This document shows, in pieces, positions 8,610 through 15,123 of a stretch of 19,542 nt of DNA (positions are counted from its first letter, which is position 1; every line of letters starts with the position of its first letter). A program made the position numbers and the translations under genes. The DNA is from Bacteroidota bacterium (GTDB taxonomy: Bacteria > Bacteroidota > Bacteroidia > Chitinophagales > Chitinophagaceae). Under the pieces are notes generated by a model. That model had not been told where the DNA came from. It worked only from the letters and a program-made list of their open reading frames with translations, and searched no databases. The stretch spans positions 1-19,542 of the forward strand of contig JAEWAC010000013.1 in the NCBI GenBank assembly GCA_023391895.1, given 5' to 3'.

Positions 8610-8700
8610 TTATACCAAATTGTTTTCAACTTTATGAAATCCAATCCTTTCGTCAATGGTGAATAAGACAACATCACGCGGACGAGGGTTGCGTACAAGT
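8610..8700 (-). pseudogene. Relic of the same unidentified coding segment as at 2384-2534
   Basis: On the minus strand a frame ending in TAA at 8610-8612 reads '...LVRNPRPRDVVLFTIDER' followed by 'IGFHKVENNLV'. The last part matches the degraded segment at 2463-2508, but in the opposite genomic orientation and without its 5-bp loss. The frame is open back to about 8725 but has no good start, so it looks like a gene remnant. The parent protein is not recognised. Confidence 0.35.
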
Positions 8701-8755
8701 AGGCTCTCGCTCTTTTTCTTTTTCGATCAAATGTTTTTTGAGCATCCTTTGGTAT

Positions 8756-8940
8756 GAGGGATCCCGCTCAAGGCTGGGATGACAGTGCGGGTGTGCTTTG
8801 TTGCTTTGATCTACTATTTGGAGTAAAGCCTTTTTCAAAAATCCATATGGGGTTTTGAAAGAAGTGCTCTATTACCAACAGCAATTGCATTAAACAAAGT
8901 CCACTTACCCCTGTCATCCCGGCCTTGAGACGAGATCTCT
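8756..8940. repeat. Imperfect long inverted-repeat element, intergenic
   Basis: The left arm (8756-8785, containing CTCAAGGCTGGGATGACAG) is complementary to the right arm (8911-8940, containing CTGTCATCCCGGCCTTGAG) apart from a few mismatches and one shifted base. About 125 nt lie between the arms, including a weaker inner pairing around CTTTTTCAAAA (8831-8841) and TTTTGAAAG (8853-8861). It resembles the 'TCATCCCGGCCTTGAGC' palindromic intergenic repeats seen dispersed in many bacterial genomes. No transposase is associated. The rest of the 580-bp gap between 8515 and 9094 holds the terminator and relic listed separately. Confidence 0.6.
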
Positions 8941-9094
8941 GCACCGGATACGCAGTTGTTTTCCCTTTTCATACAGCGTTCAGTTGGATTCAAAAAGCCG
9001 CCAAATCTGTTTGCCAGGTTGGATCACAGATAAGCATGGAGCTTTGCTTGCCATCACTTTTAAATTGCCATAAAGGGTATAAAAAGAAATGGCC

Positions 9095-10426
9095 TTATTG
9101 GGTTATAGTAAACCTGACCAGATAAGCCTTGCCTGCTTGCCCGGTTGCATTTGCGCCAGTGTAAGGTGTTGCTTTTAGCGTGTAAATGCCTGGTTGTGGT
9201 GGGTTCCAGTTGCCGAAATAGTAGTTGCCGGTACCAGAGTCTCCATGCAAGGCAAACGGCGCTGCCTTGTCGGTATAAGTTTTACTTTGTGCGCCCGCAA
9301 GTTCAAACTTGATATTGCCTGAAGAGGAAGTGGCATTGGCGCGAATATTCAGTTTGGCTGCACCAATCCTGGAGAGGCTGATAATAGTGCCATTCGTAAT
9401 GGTCATGATGTCCCTTTCGTTATGGGCATTAATTAAAGTTAAACTGGTAATAGAAGGGGTGGAGGCGTTCGTGGCGTTATGCGGTAGCGGTTTGGCTGGC
9501 ATGGTTGGTGCGGACGACTGTGTTGAATTGCTTGTGCCGCTTGTTGAATGGCTATTGACGGTGCCGGGAGACATTTCAGCTAAGGTAGCATTGCCATTGC
9601 CTAATTTTATATTATCATAATAAACCACTCTTTTCTTGGCTTTTGTCGTTTTATCATTATTCCAGGCCGATTTATAAATGCCAATATTCCACCGGGGCGT
9701 TTCAAATTTTCCTCTGCTGATGTCATACATGTTGGCACCATTGCGATCCAGCACTTTGGTTCCGTTAATCCATAGTTCAATCAAACCATTACTACCTGAA
9801 GAATGATTGATATGGTAAACAAAAGTATTCCACCTGTCTTTTGGAATGACACCCAGGTCAATCTTGTCGGTGGTTGATGGTGTGGATTTTACATAAAGCC
9901 AAAATCTGTCATCTTTTGTTCTCAGGCTGATGGAGGGGCTGTAGCCGCTTCCCTGATGCCACTGATTCAGCACTTCGTCTTCATCATCATACTGGTAATC
10001 GGCAGAAGGCAGGTAAATGGCAAAAGAGTACCACCTGTTCAAGTCGGATGCTGCCGGTAAAGGAAACCGAATTTCTGCCCTGGTGCCACTGCTTACCATT
10101 GGGTCTGAATCTCTTAACTCGAAACGACCAGATCGTGAGCCTGCAAAAACGGGCCGGGTGACTTGTTTGAAAGCATGTGCGGTTACAAATTTTTTATTGA
10201 TATCGTAGCCTGTAACAAAGGGAGTGCTGCCTTCAAAGGTTTCTTCAAAAATGATGTTAGAAGCCGCTTTTGCCGCACCAAGAACGGTGAGTTGATGGTC
10301 TACATTTTTAATTGGAGCAACTGGTTCCTGAAGGCCTTCTTTGCTGCAAGAAAATAAAATGGTTGTAAATAGCAGAAATGTAAACATGGCATGGCCATTA
10401 CATGAATTTCCCATTAAACTTCTCAT
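9095..10426 (-). CDS. Polysaccharide lyase family lipoprotein with C-terminal Ig-like domain (copy 1)
   Basis: This 443-residue protein has a lipoprotein signal with lipobox 'LFSC' (Cys27), so it is probably anchored in the outer membrane. Residues about 58-290 match the heparin/glucuronan-lyase-like polysaccharide lyase fold (Pfam Polysacc_lyase type). They open with 'EETFEG' (61-66), then 'GTRAEIRF', 'QWHQGSGYSPSISLR' (155-169), 'WNTFVYHINHS' (189-199) and 'WNIGIYKSAW'. Family members cleave uronic-acid-containing polysaccharides by beta-elimination; the exact substrate cannot be read from the sequence. A Ser/Thr/Pro-rich linker (about 290-333) leads to an Ig-like beta-sandwich (334-443) of a kind often appended to carbohydrate-active enzymes ('LNIRAN', 'AGAQSKTYTDKAAPFALHGD'). 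The start is supported by equal spacing to the lipobox in its paralogue at 11051-12334. No clear terminator follows it. Confidence 0.85.
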   Translation of the reverse strand: MRSLMGNSCNGHAMFTFLLFTTILFSCSKEGLQEPVAPIKNVDHQLTVLGAAKAASNIIFEETFEGSTPFVTGYDINKKFVTAHAFKQVTRPVFAGSRSGRFELRDSDPMVSSGTRAEIRFPLPAASDLNRWYSFAIYLPSADYQYDDEDEVLNQWHQGSGYSPSISLRTKDDRFWLYVKSTPSTTDKIDLGVIPKDRWNTFVYHINHSSGSNGLIELWINGTKVLDRNGANMYDISRGKFETPRWNIGIYKSAWNNDKTTKAKKRVVYYDNIKLGNGNATLAEMSPGTVNSHSTSGTSNSTQSSAPTMPAKPLPHNATNASTPSITSLTLINAHNERDIMTITNGTIISLSRIGAAKLNIRANATSSSGNIKFELAGAQSKTYTDKAAPFALHGDSGTGNYYFGNWNPPQPGIYTLKATPYTGANATGQAGKAYLVRFTITQ

Positions 10427-10444
10427 AGGAAGTTGGTATTTAAA

Positions 10445-10625
10445 TATAGTTAATAAAGAGGTTACAATAAATAATAATTTACATCGCCTATTAATCTTTG
10501 GATTTTCCGGTTCGTAACTCCTGTGCTAGAAAGTGAGTTTTCAAAAGTGTGGCCTGAAATGGAGTTTTCGTAAAGTGGAGACTTCTTTTAAAAAGTTTCG
10601 ACAAGCCAAGCAATTATTATGCCAA
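10445..10625 (-). promoter_or_regulatory. Conserved upstream region of lyase copy 1
   Basis: Two boxes near the gene, TATAGTTAATAAA (10445-10457, followed by GGTTAC at 10460-10465) and TCGCCTATTA (10484-10493), recur upstream of the paralogue with identical spacing to each other and to the start codon. A distal block at about 10595-10625 contains, on the minus strand, TTGGCATAATAATTGCTT. This resembles a sigma-54 promoter (TGGCAN-N5-TTGC). The remaining gap to 10981 is very AT-rich (10660-10700 almost only A/T) and shows no gene. Confidence 0.45.
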
Positions 10626-10981
10626 TATTTAATATCAAGGCATATGTAGACTAATCTATTATATGATATATATAATTAATATAAAGTTTATAATATAAGA
10701 AAGAGCGGTCCTTTGATGGATCATTCTCTTTATGGTCCAGAATTCAGGTTTAAAAAATTGTATATGATTGATGGTGATTTCTGCTATCAGGAATTGTAAT
10801 GACAGTAGGTGGGAACTAAGCCTGATTATGAGTGGGTATATGGGGGTTTAAAAAAGTTGGAAAGCTTTAAAGAAAAGCAGGCGTTCATTTCAATTTTATA
10901 CTGAAGAGGAAAGGCTTTTTGTGTAGGTAAGCAGTTGAGAAATCAGAATGCTATTTTGCCGGTAGTAAATTGAAAAACAGG

Positions 10982-11019
10982 CAAGAAAAAAGACAGCTCA
11001 TGAGCTGTCTTTTTTCTTG
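10982..11019. terminator. Perfect 38-nt palindromic bidirectional terminator
   Basis: The arms 10982-11000 (CAAGAAAAAAGACAGCTCA) and 11001-11019 are exact reverse complements. This gives a GC-containing core flanked by A6 and T6 runs. It lies 31 bases downstream of the stop of the 11051-12334 gene, and should stop its transcription before the paralogous gene further downstream. That implies the two lyases are transcribed separately. Confidence 0.88.
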
Positions 11020-11050
11020 TGTTATCGGTTCAACTTTCGCTGAATCATCC

Positions 11051-12334
11051 TTATTTAGTGATCGTAAATTTAATAGTGTAAGGAGTTCCAGCAGTGCTAC
11101 CTGAATAAGGCGTAGCCTTCAGAGTGTAAGTGCCTAATGCAGGAGGAGCCCAGTTGCCGTAATAATAGTTGCCATTAGAATCACCATGCAGAGCAAATGG
11201 AGCTGCTTTGTCTGTATAGGTTTTGCTTTGTGCGCCACTCAGTTCAAACTTTACACTGGTTAAAGAAGAAGCTGTGTTAGCACGGATGTTCAGTTTAGCT
11301 TCGCCAATTTTAGCCAGACTGATGGTTGCACCATTAGCAATAGACATCACATCTTTTTCGGTATGAGCGCTCACCAGCGTAAAACCAGTGATGGATGAAC
11401 CAGTCGGAGGTGTTGAACTAGCCGGTGGTGTTGTAGTAACGGGGTCTGTTGGAGCAGGCTCAGTTGGTACTGATTTTCCGGAAGTCATTTCAGCATAAGT
11501 GGCTTTTTCGCTACCTAAGCGGAATTGATCATAATACAGCACTCTTTTACTTGTTTCAGAGGTATTGCTACCATTCCAGGCTGATTTGTAAATACCAATG
11601 TTAAATCTTGGGTATTCAATGTCTCCGCCAACTTTGTACATGTTGGCACCTGCACGGTCTACTACTTTCTTGCCATTGATCCACAGTTCTAAAATACCAT
11701 CGCTACCAGATGAATGCTTGATGTGGTAAACAAACGTATTCCATTTGTCTTTTGGAATAGCGCCCAGATCAATCTTTTGAGTTGTAGATGTAGTTGGTTT
11801 TACATAAAGCCAAAATCTGTCATCTTTTGTTCTCAGGCTGATGGAGGGGCTGTAGCCGCTTCCCTGGTGCCATTGGTTCAGTACTTCGTCTTCGCTGTCT
11901 TTCTTGTAATCGGCAGAAGGCAAATACAAGGAGAATGAATACCAACGGTGCAATTGTGAAGTAGAAGTGATTTCGGGGAAACGAACTTCCGCCCTTGTGC
12001 CACTACTTAATTCATCAGTGTTTCTGAGTTCAAAACGACCTGATTTGGAACCGGAAAATACAGGGCTGCTTACCTGATTGAAAGTATGCGAGCCTGCAAA
12101 TCTTTCTTTAAGGTCATAACCAGACCATGGATCACTGCCTTCAAACGTTTCTTCGAAAAGCAAGTTGGCGGATGAATAAGTAGCGCCAACGGTGGAAAGT
12201 TGTGTTTCTACACCTTCAATTTCTGATGAAGGTTCCTGAAGATCTTCTTTGCTACAAGAAAAGAGTACGGCTGATAACAACAGCGGTGTCAGCATGGCCT
12301 TGCCATGACGCAATTGATTGCTTAATCCCTTCAT
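11051..12334 (-). CDS. Polysaccharide lyase family lipoprotein with C-terminal Ig-like domain (copy 2)
   Basis: This 427-residue paralogue of the 9095-10426 product is colinear from end to end. It has a lipoprotein signal with 'LFSC' (Cys27 at the same position), a lyase domain (about 58-287) with 'EETFEG', 'GTRAEVRF', 'QWHQGSGYSPSISLR' and 'WNTFVYHIKHS', a Pro/Thr-rich linker (about 288-322), and a C-terminal Ig-like domain (323-427). Localisation at the outer membrane and beta-elimination of an acidic polysaccharide are expected from the family. The linker differs strongly from copy 1 in sequence, while the segment around 'QWHQG...FWLYVK' is identical even at DNA level. This suggests selection or gene conversion at the substrate cleft. 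Having two copies with separate terminators and similar promoters may allow dosage or substrate specialisation. Confidence 0.85.
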   Translation of the reverse strand: MKGLSNQLRHGKAMLTPLLLSAVLFSCSKEDLQEPSSEIEGVETQLSTVGATYSSANLLFEETFEGSDPWSGYDLKERFAGSHTFNQVSSPVFSGSKSGRFELRNTDELSSGTRAEVRFPEITSTSQLHRWYSFSLYLPSADYKKDSEDEVLNQWHQGSGYSPSISLRTKDDRFWLYVKPTTSTTQKIDLGAIPKDKWNTFVYHIKHSSGSDGILELWINGKKVVDRAGANMYKVGGDIEYPRFNIGIYKSAWNGSNTSETSKRVLYYDQFRLGSEKATYAEMTSGKSVPTEPAPTDPVTTTPPASSTPPTGSSITGFTLVSAHTEKDVMSIANGATISLAKIGEAKLNIRANTASSLTSVKFELSGAQSKTYTDKAAPFALHGDSNGNYYYGNWAPPALGTYTLKATPYSGSTAGTPYTIKFTITK

Positions 12335-12352
12335 AGGATGGGTTTTTGATTT

Positions 12353-12510
12353 TATAGTTAATAAATAGGTTACGATACTCGTGGAAAAAAATCGCCTATT
12401 ATTCCTTGGTTTTTCTTTTTTACTAATCCTGTCTGGAAAAATTTCCTCAAAAAAACTTTGCTAAATCGTTTTTCTCAAAGTTTCGACAGAGTTGACAATT
12501 ACTATGCCAA
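12353..12510 (-). promoter_or_regulatory. Conserved upstream region of lyase copy 2
   Basis: It carries the same boxes as lyase copy 1: TATAGTTAATAAA (12353-12365), GGTTAC (12368-12373) and TCGCCTATTA (12392-12401). They lie at exactly the same distance from the start codon (19 nt to the first box) and from each other. A distal block (12477-12510) includes, on the minus strand, TTGGCATAGTAATTGTC. This keeps the GG of a sigma-54-like -24 element but has TTGT instead of TTGC at -12. Confidence 0.45.
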
Positions 12511-13472
12511 TAAGTTTTCAGTGAGTAGGGAGTTTTGATTTCTTATTTATGATCAATAGGGAGCGAAATGTAGAACTAAAAAGAACTTTTTTTTGCGTTG
12601 CAAATGTATAGCTATGTCTATTTATTTTTTTTACCCGGAAACGTTTTTCGCATAGCCACACTGGTTATTTAGTGCCATTATTTACAAACAATAATTGTAT
12701 TGCATTCGCATAAATAATTCATTATTATTTGTGTAGCAAATGCAGATGGAAATACCATATGCATCAGTAATCCTGAAAAAAAGTCTATTTTATAAGTGGA
12801 TATGCTTACCTGGTATTAAGTGTTCATCTTACACTTATTTGTGTTTTTGATAATATAAAATGCAATTTGTAGTTCCATTGGACCTGGATTAATAGCCTTT
12901 GTTCGTAAAATAGGGACTGATGTATTTTGTTCACTTGCCATTCACCTGAAATTTACCATTCATGGAAAGCTAAAAGAGGGAGCAAAATCCATCTTTTTAT
13001 TTTATGGCTTTTATTTTCAAAACGTTTTTCTTGACTACCGTCTATTGAAATATAATTTAGGTTGCTTCTAAGATTAAAATCACATCAAGATTTCATAAAA
13101 ATCGAGAAACATGTTTGCCGCATAGGTCAGAAACAAAGTCGTATTCCTTAATCGTTTTTATTGATTTTAATCACGCAATTTAACAGCAGGCATATAGGAG
13201 TGCAAGGATTTCTCTATAAATATCAATTGCATTTTTTATGAGAAGTTGCCGTTGATCAATACTACTCAAAGCTGTTCTTATCTTAAAGTGATGTAGTTTT
13301 TTAAGTTTCACCCTTTCGCTTATTTATATTAAATTAGATAAGGGCGTTTGGCTATCGCCGGACCGACTGATAGCCCAAAATATTGTTGCTAATAAGCTAT
13401 TGTTGTGATGAACGATGTCATGGTTTATTACGGAAAATGATTTGACCGAAATCAAGCTTTATACACTCTTGA
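12511..13472. other. AT-rich intergenic region without recognisable gene
   Basis: Almost 1 kb between the divergently transcribed lyase copy 2 and the glycosyltransferase. No frame with a convincing start and protein-like composition was found on either strand. The only structure noted is a hairpin near 13347-13379 (listed separately). Regulatory DNA for both flanking genes, or an unrecognised small RNA, could lie here. Confidence 0.5.
13347..13379 (+). other. Hairpin in the leader region of the glycosyltransferase gene
   Basis: GGCTATC (13350-13356) pairs with GATAGCC (13369-13375). The pairing extends to TTT/AAA across a one-base bulge, with a GC-rich loop. GGCG (13343-13346) can instead pair with CGCC (13356-13359), so two mutually exclusive folds exist. 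It lies about 100 nt before the start codon and has no T-run, so it is not a simple terminator. Confidence 0.3.
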
Positions 13473-14483
13473 ATGAACGACCGGATTCCTGATACTCCAC
13501 CTCCAATTCTACCGCTTGCGGAGGATACATCAAGGCCGCTGTGGTCTGTGATGATACCTTCCTATAATTGCATGCACTTTTTGAAAGAAACCCTGGAAAG
13601 TGTGCTGGTACAGGATCCGGGGCCTGACCAAATGCAAATAGAAGTGGTGGATGACTGCAGCACGGATGGAGATGTAGAATCATTAGTAAATGAAGTGGGT
13701 AGAGGAAGGGTTTTATACTACAGACAGGCCACCAACAGGGGAAGTTTACGCAATTTTGAAACCTGTTTGAACAAGGCAAGGGGCCAATGGGTACACCTGT
13801 TGCATGGTGACGACAAGGTTAGAGATGGGTTTTACAAAGAAATTGAATTTTTATTCTGCCAGTTTCCGGAGGCAGGCGCTGCATTTACCAGCCATATGCT
13901 GATGGATGAAAGGGGAAGGGAGTATTTCAGAGTAAAAGGATCGGCCATTCTTGCTGAAGAGCCTTGTATCCTGCCCCACTGGTTACATCAAATAGCGCAG
14001 CGCAATAGATTGCAGCCACCAGCCATGGTGGTCAAAAGAAGTGTATACGAGCAGTTGGGCGGTTTCTTTGCGGTTCATTTTGGAGAAGACTGGGAAATGT
14101 GGGTGAGGATTGCTTCCAGGTACCCGGTTGCTTATTCTCCCAAATACCTGTCCATTTACCGGGTGCACAACAATAATATTACCACCCGTTCCTTTTTATC
14201 TGGCCAAACTATTAAAGACCTGAATAAGGTGATCAATATTATACAAAACTATTTGCCGGAAGTGGAGAAGAAAAAAATTAAACAGGAGACTCTAAAAAAT
14301 ATGTCTCGGTACCTGGCAGGAAATGCCTACAAGGTTCTTCATAAACATAAAAACTTTAGGGCTGCACTGGTGCAGGCTACGGGTGCTTTAAAAATGTACC
14401 CAAGCAAATCCATTATTCGGTTAGTAGCTATACTATATATTAAATGCCTGGTGCATTTTGTCAAAAGCAAGGTAAGCAGGTAG
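13473..14483 (+). CDS. Family 2 glycosyltransferase
   Basis: This 336-residue protein has a GT-A fold N-terminal domain of the GT2 type. 'SVMIPSYN' (25-32) is the first nucleotide-binding strand, 'VVDDCSTDG' (58-66) follows, and 'HLLHGDD' (108-114) carries the DxD-like metal/nucleotide-sugar site. Acceptor-side residues include 'GGFFAVHFGEDWEMW' (196-210) with the usual 'ED' pair. The C-terminal ~100 residues are Lys-rich and helical with a weakly hydrophobic end ('LVAILYIKCLVHFV'), and may rest on the membrane. Such enzymes transfer a sugar from UDP- or GDP-sugar to a growing surface glycan; donor and acceptor cannot be told. No other glycan-biosynthesis genes are adjacent except a CapA-like gene on the opposite strand, so it appears to be an orphan gene. 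Confidence 0.88.
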   Translation: MNDRIPDTPPPILPLAEDTSRPLWSVMIPSYNCMHFLKETLESVLVQDPGPDQMQIEVVDDCSTDGDVESLVNEVGRGRVLYYRQATNRGSLRNFETCLNKARGQWVHLLHGDDKVRDGFYKEIEFLFCQFPEAGAAFTSHMLMDERGREYFRVKGSAILAEEPCILPHWLHQIAQRNRLQPPAMVVKRSVYEQLGGFFAVHFGEDWEMWVRIASRYPVAYSPKYLSIYRVHNNNITTRSFLSGQTIKDLNKVINIIQNYLPEVEKKKIKQETLKNMSRYLAGNAYKVLHKHKNFRAALVQATGALKMYPSKSIIRLVAILYIKCLVHFVKSKVSR

Positions 14484-14556
14484 AAGAATAGTTAGTGCAG
14501 GATGGTTCTCTAATGCCTTATAGAAAAGTTCGCTTAAAGTACGGGATTGACTGGTG

Positions 14557-14610
14557 CTGACATTTTCCTGATTGCAATCAAGTTTCGAAACGTCATCAGG
14601 AAAATGTCAG
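14557..14610. repeat. Nested dyads between convergent genes, possible bidirectional terminator
   Basis: A perfect 16-bp inverted repeat, CTGACATTTTCCTGAT (14557-14572) and ATCAGGAAAATGTCAG (14595-14610), surrounds two further perfect palindromes: TGATTGCAATCA (14569-14580, overlapping the left arm) and GTTTCGAAAC (14582-14591). It lies between the end of the glycosyltransferase (14483) and the end of the opposing small gene (14686). No T-run follows on either strand, so the terminator role is inferred from position. Confidence 0.5.
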
Positions 14611-14685
14611 GAAAGCAAAACCGCTTCCACTATATCTTTTCAAAGAGATTTATCTAAAAACACAGGAATAAGCTATGAGGAAATA

Positions 14686-14865
14686 TTACCAGAAATACTT
14701 ATCTCTTTTCTTTAAAGGATACAGTACATCATATGCTGTTTCATAGCCTTCTTCAGATACTCTTAAAAGCCTTTTTTGCAGAATAATTTTTCTGATGACA
14801 AAATAAGCTACCATGCCGGCGGCAACTGATGAAACGATTCCAATTGTAAGTCTACTGCTCTTCAT
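14686..14865 (-). CDS. Small single-span membrane protein of unknown function (59 aa)
   Basis: A minus-strand frame with ATG at 14863-14865 and TAA at 14686-14688 encodes 59 residues. An N-terminal hydrophobic helix of about 20 residues ('LTIGIVSSVAAGMVAYFVI', residues 6-24) is followed by a basic stretch ('RKIILQKRLLR') and a polar tail ('VSEEGYETAYDVLYPLKKR'). The helix-then-charged-tail layout and coherent composition resemble small YtxH-like or hypothetical membrane proteins common in Bacteroidota. No function is known to me. The basic residues directly after the helix suggest the C-terminus stays in the cytoplasm. It is 258 bp downstream of the CapA-like gene on the same strand, and probably has its own promoter. 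Confidence 0.65.
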   Translation of the reverse strand: MKSSRLTIGIVSSVAAGMVAYFVIRKIILQKRLLRVSEEGYETAYDVLYPLKKRDKYFW

Positions 14866-15123
14866 GAAAGTGATTTAATTCAAAGATGACGGCCTAGAAA
14901 ATTACCTTAAATAATTCAGAAAAACTCAAAAAAAGGGATCCTTCTGATATAAAGCAAAAATATTCCGGTACCCCTACAAATTTACAAATCATTTGTTAAC
15001 CTGTTTCTAAAAAACAGCCCGGAAAAATCAGGAAAGCTTTAGCGCCGGAAACATCAATTGGGTATTTTTATTAAAATGATGCAACTGAAGGAGCGGACGC
15101 CTTACTGCGGGTGTCCATCGTTT

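Noticed and set aside
8498..8698. Minus-strand 66-codon frame overlapping the end of the 1313-aa protein gene
   Set aside because: It runs through the terminator hairpin at 8543-8587 and uses a different frame from the conserved relic reading, so it is not a gene.
8925..9125. Plus-strand 66-codon frame starting in the inverted-repeat element
   Set aside because: It starts within the right arm of the repeat and runs into the 3' end of the opposite-strand lyase gene. Such frames are typical artefacts of these repeats.
10716..10799. Plus-strand 27-codon frame (ATG...TAA) in the AT-rich gap between the lyase genes
   Set aside because: Too short, composition unremarkable, and it lies in a region without conserved neighbours; no evidence of translation.
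9095..12334. Complete polysaccharide utilisation locus
   Set aside because: No SusC/SusD pair, no regulator and no further carbohydrate-active enzymes lie in the window; only the two lyase lipoproteins and the T9SS proteins are present.
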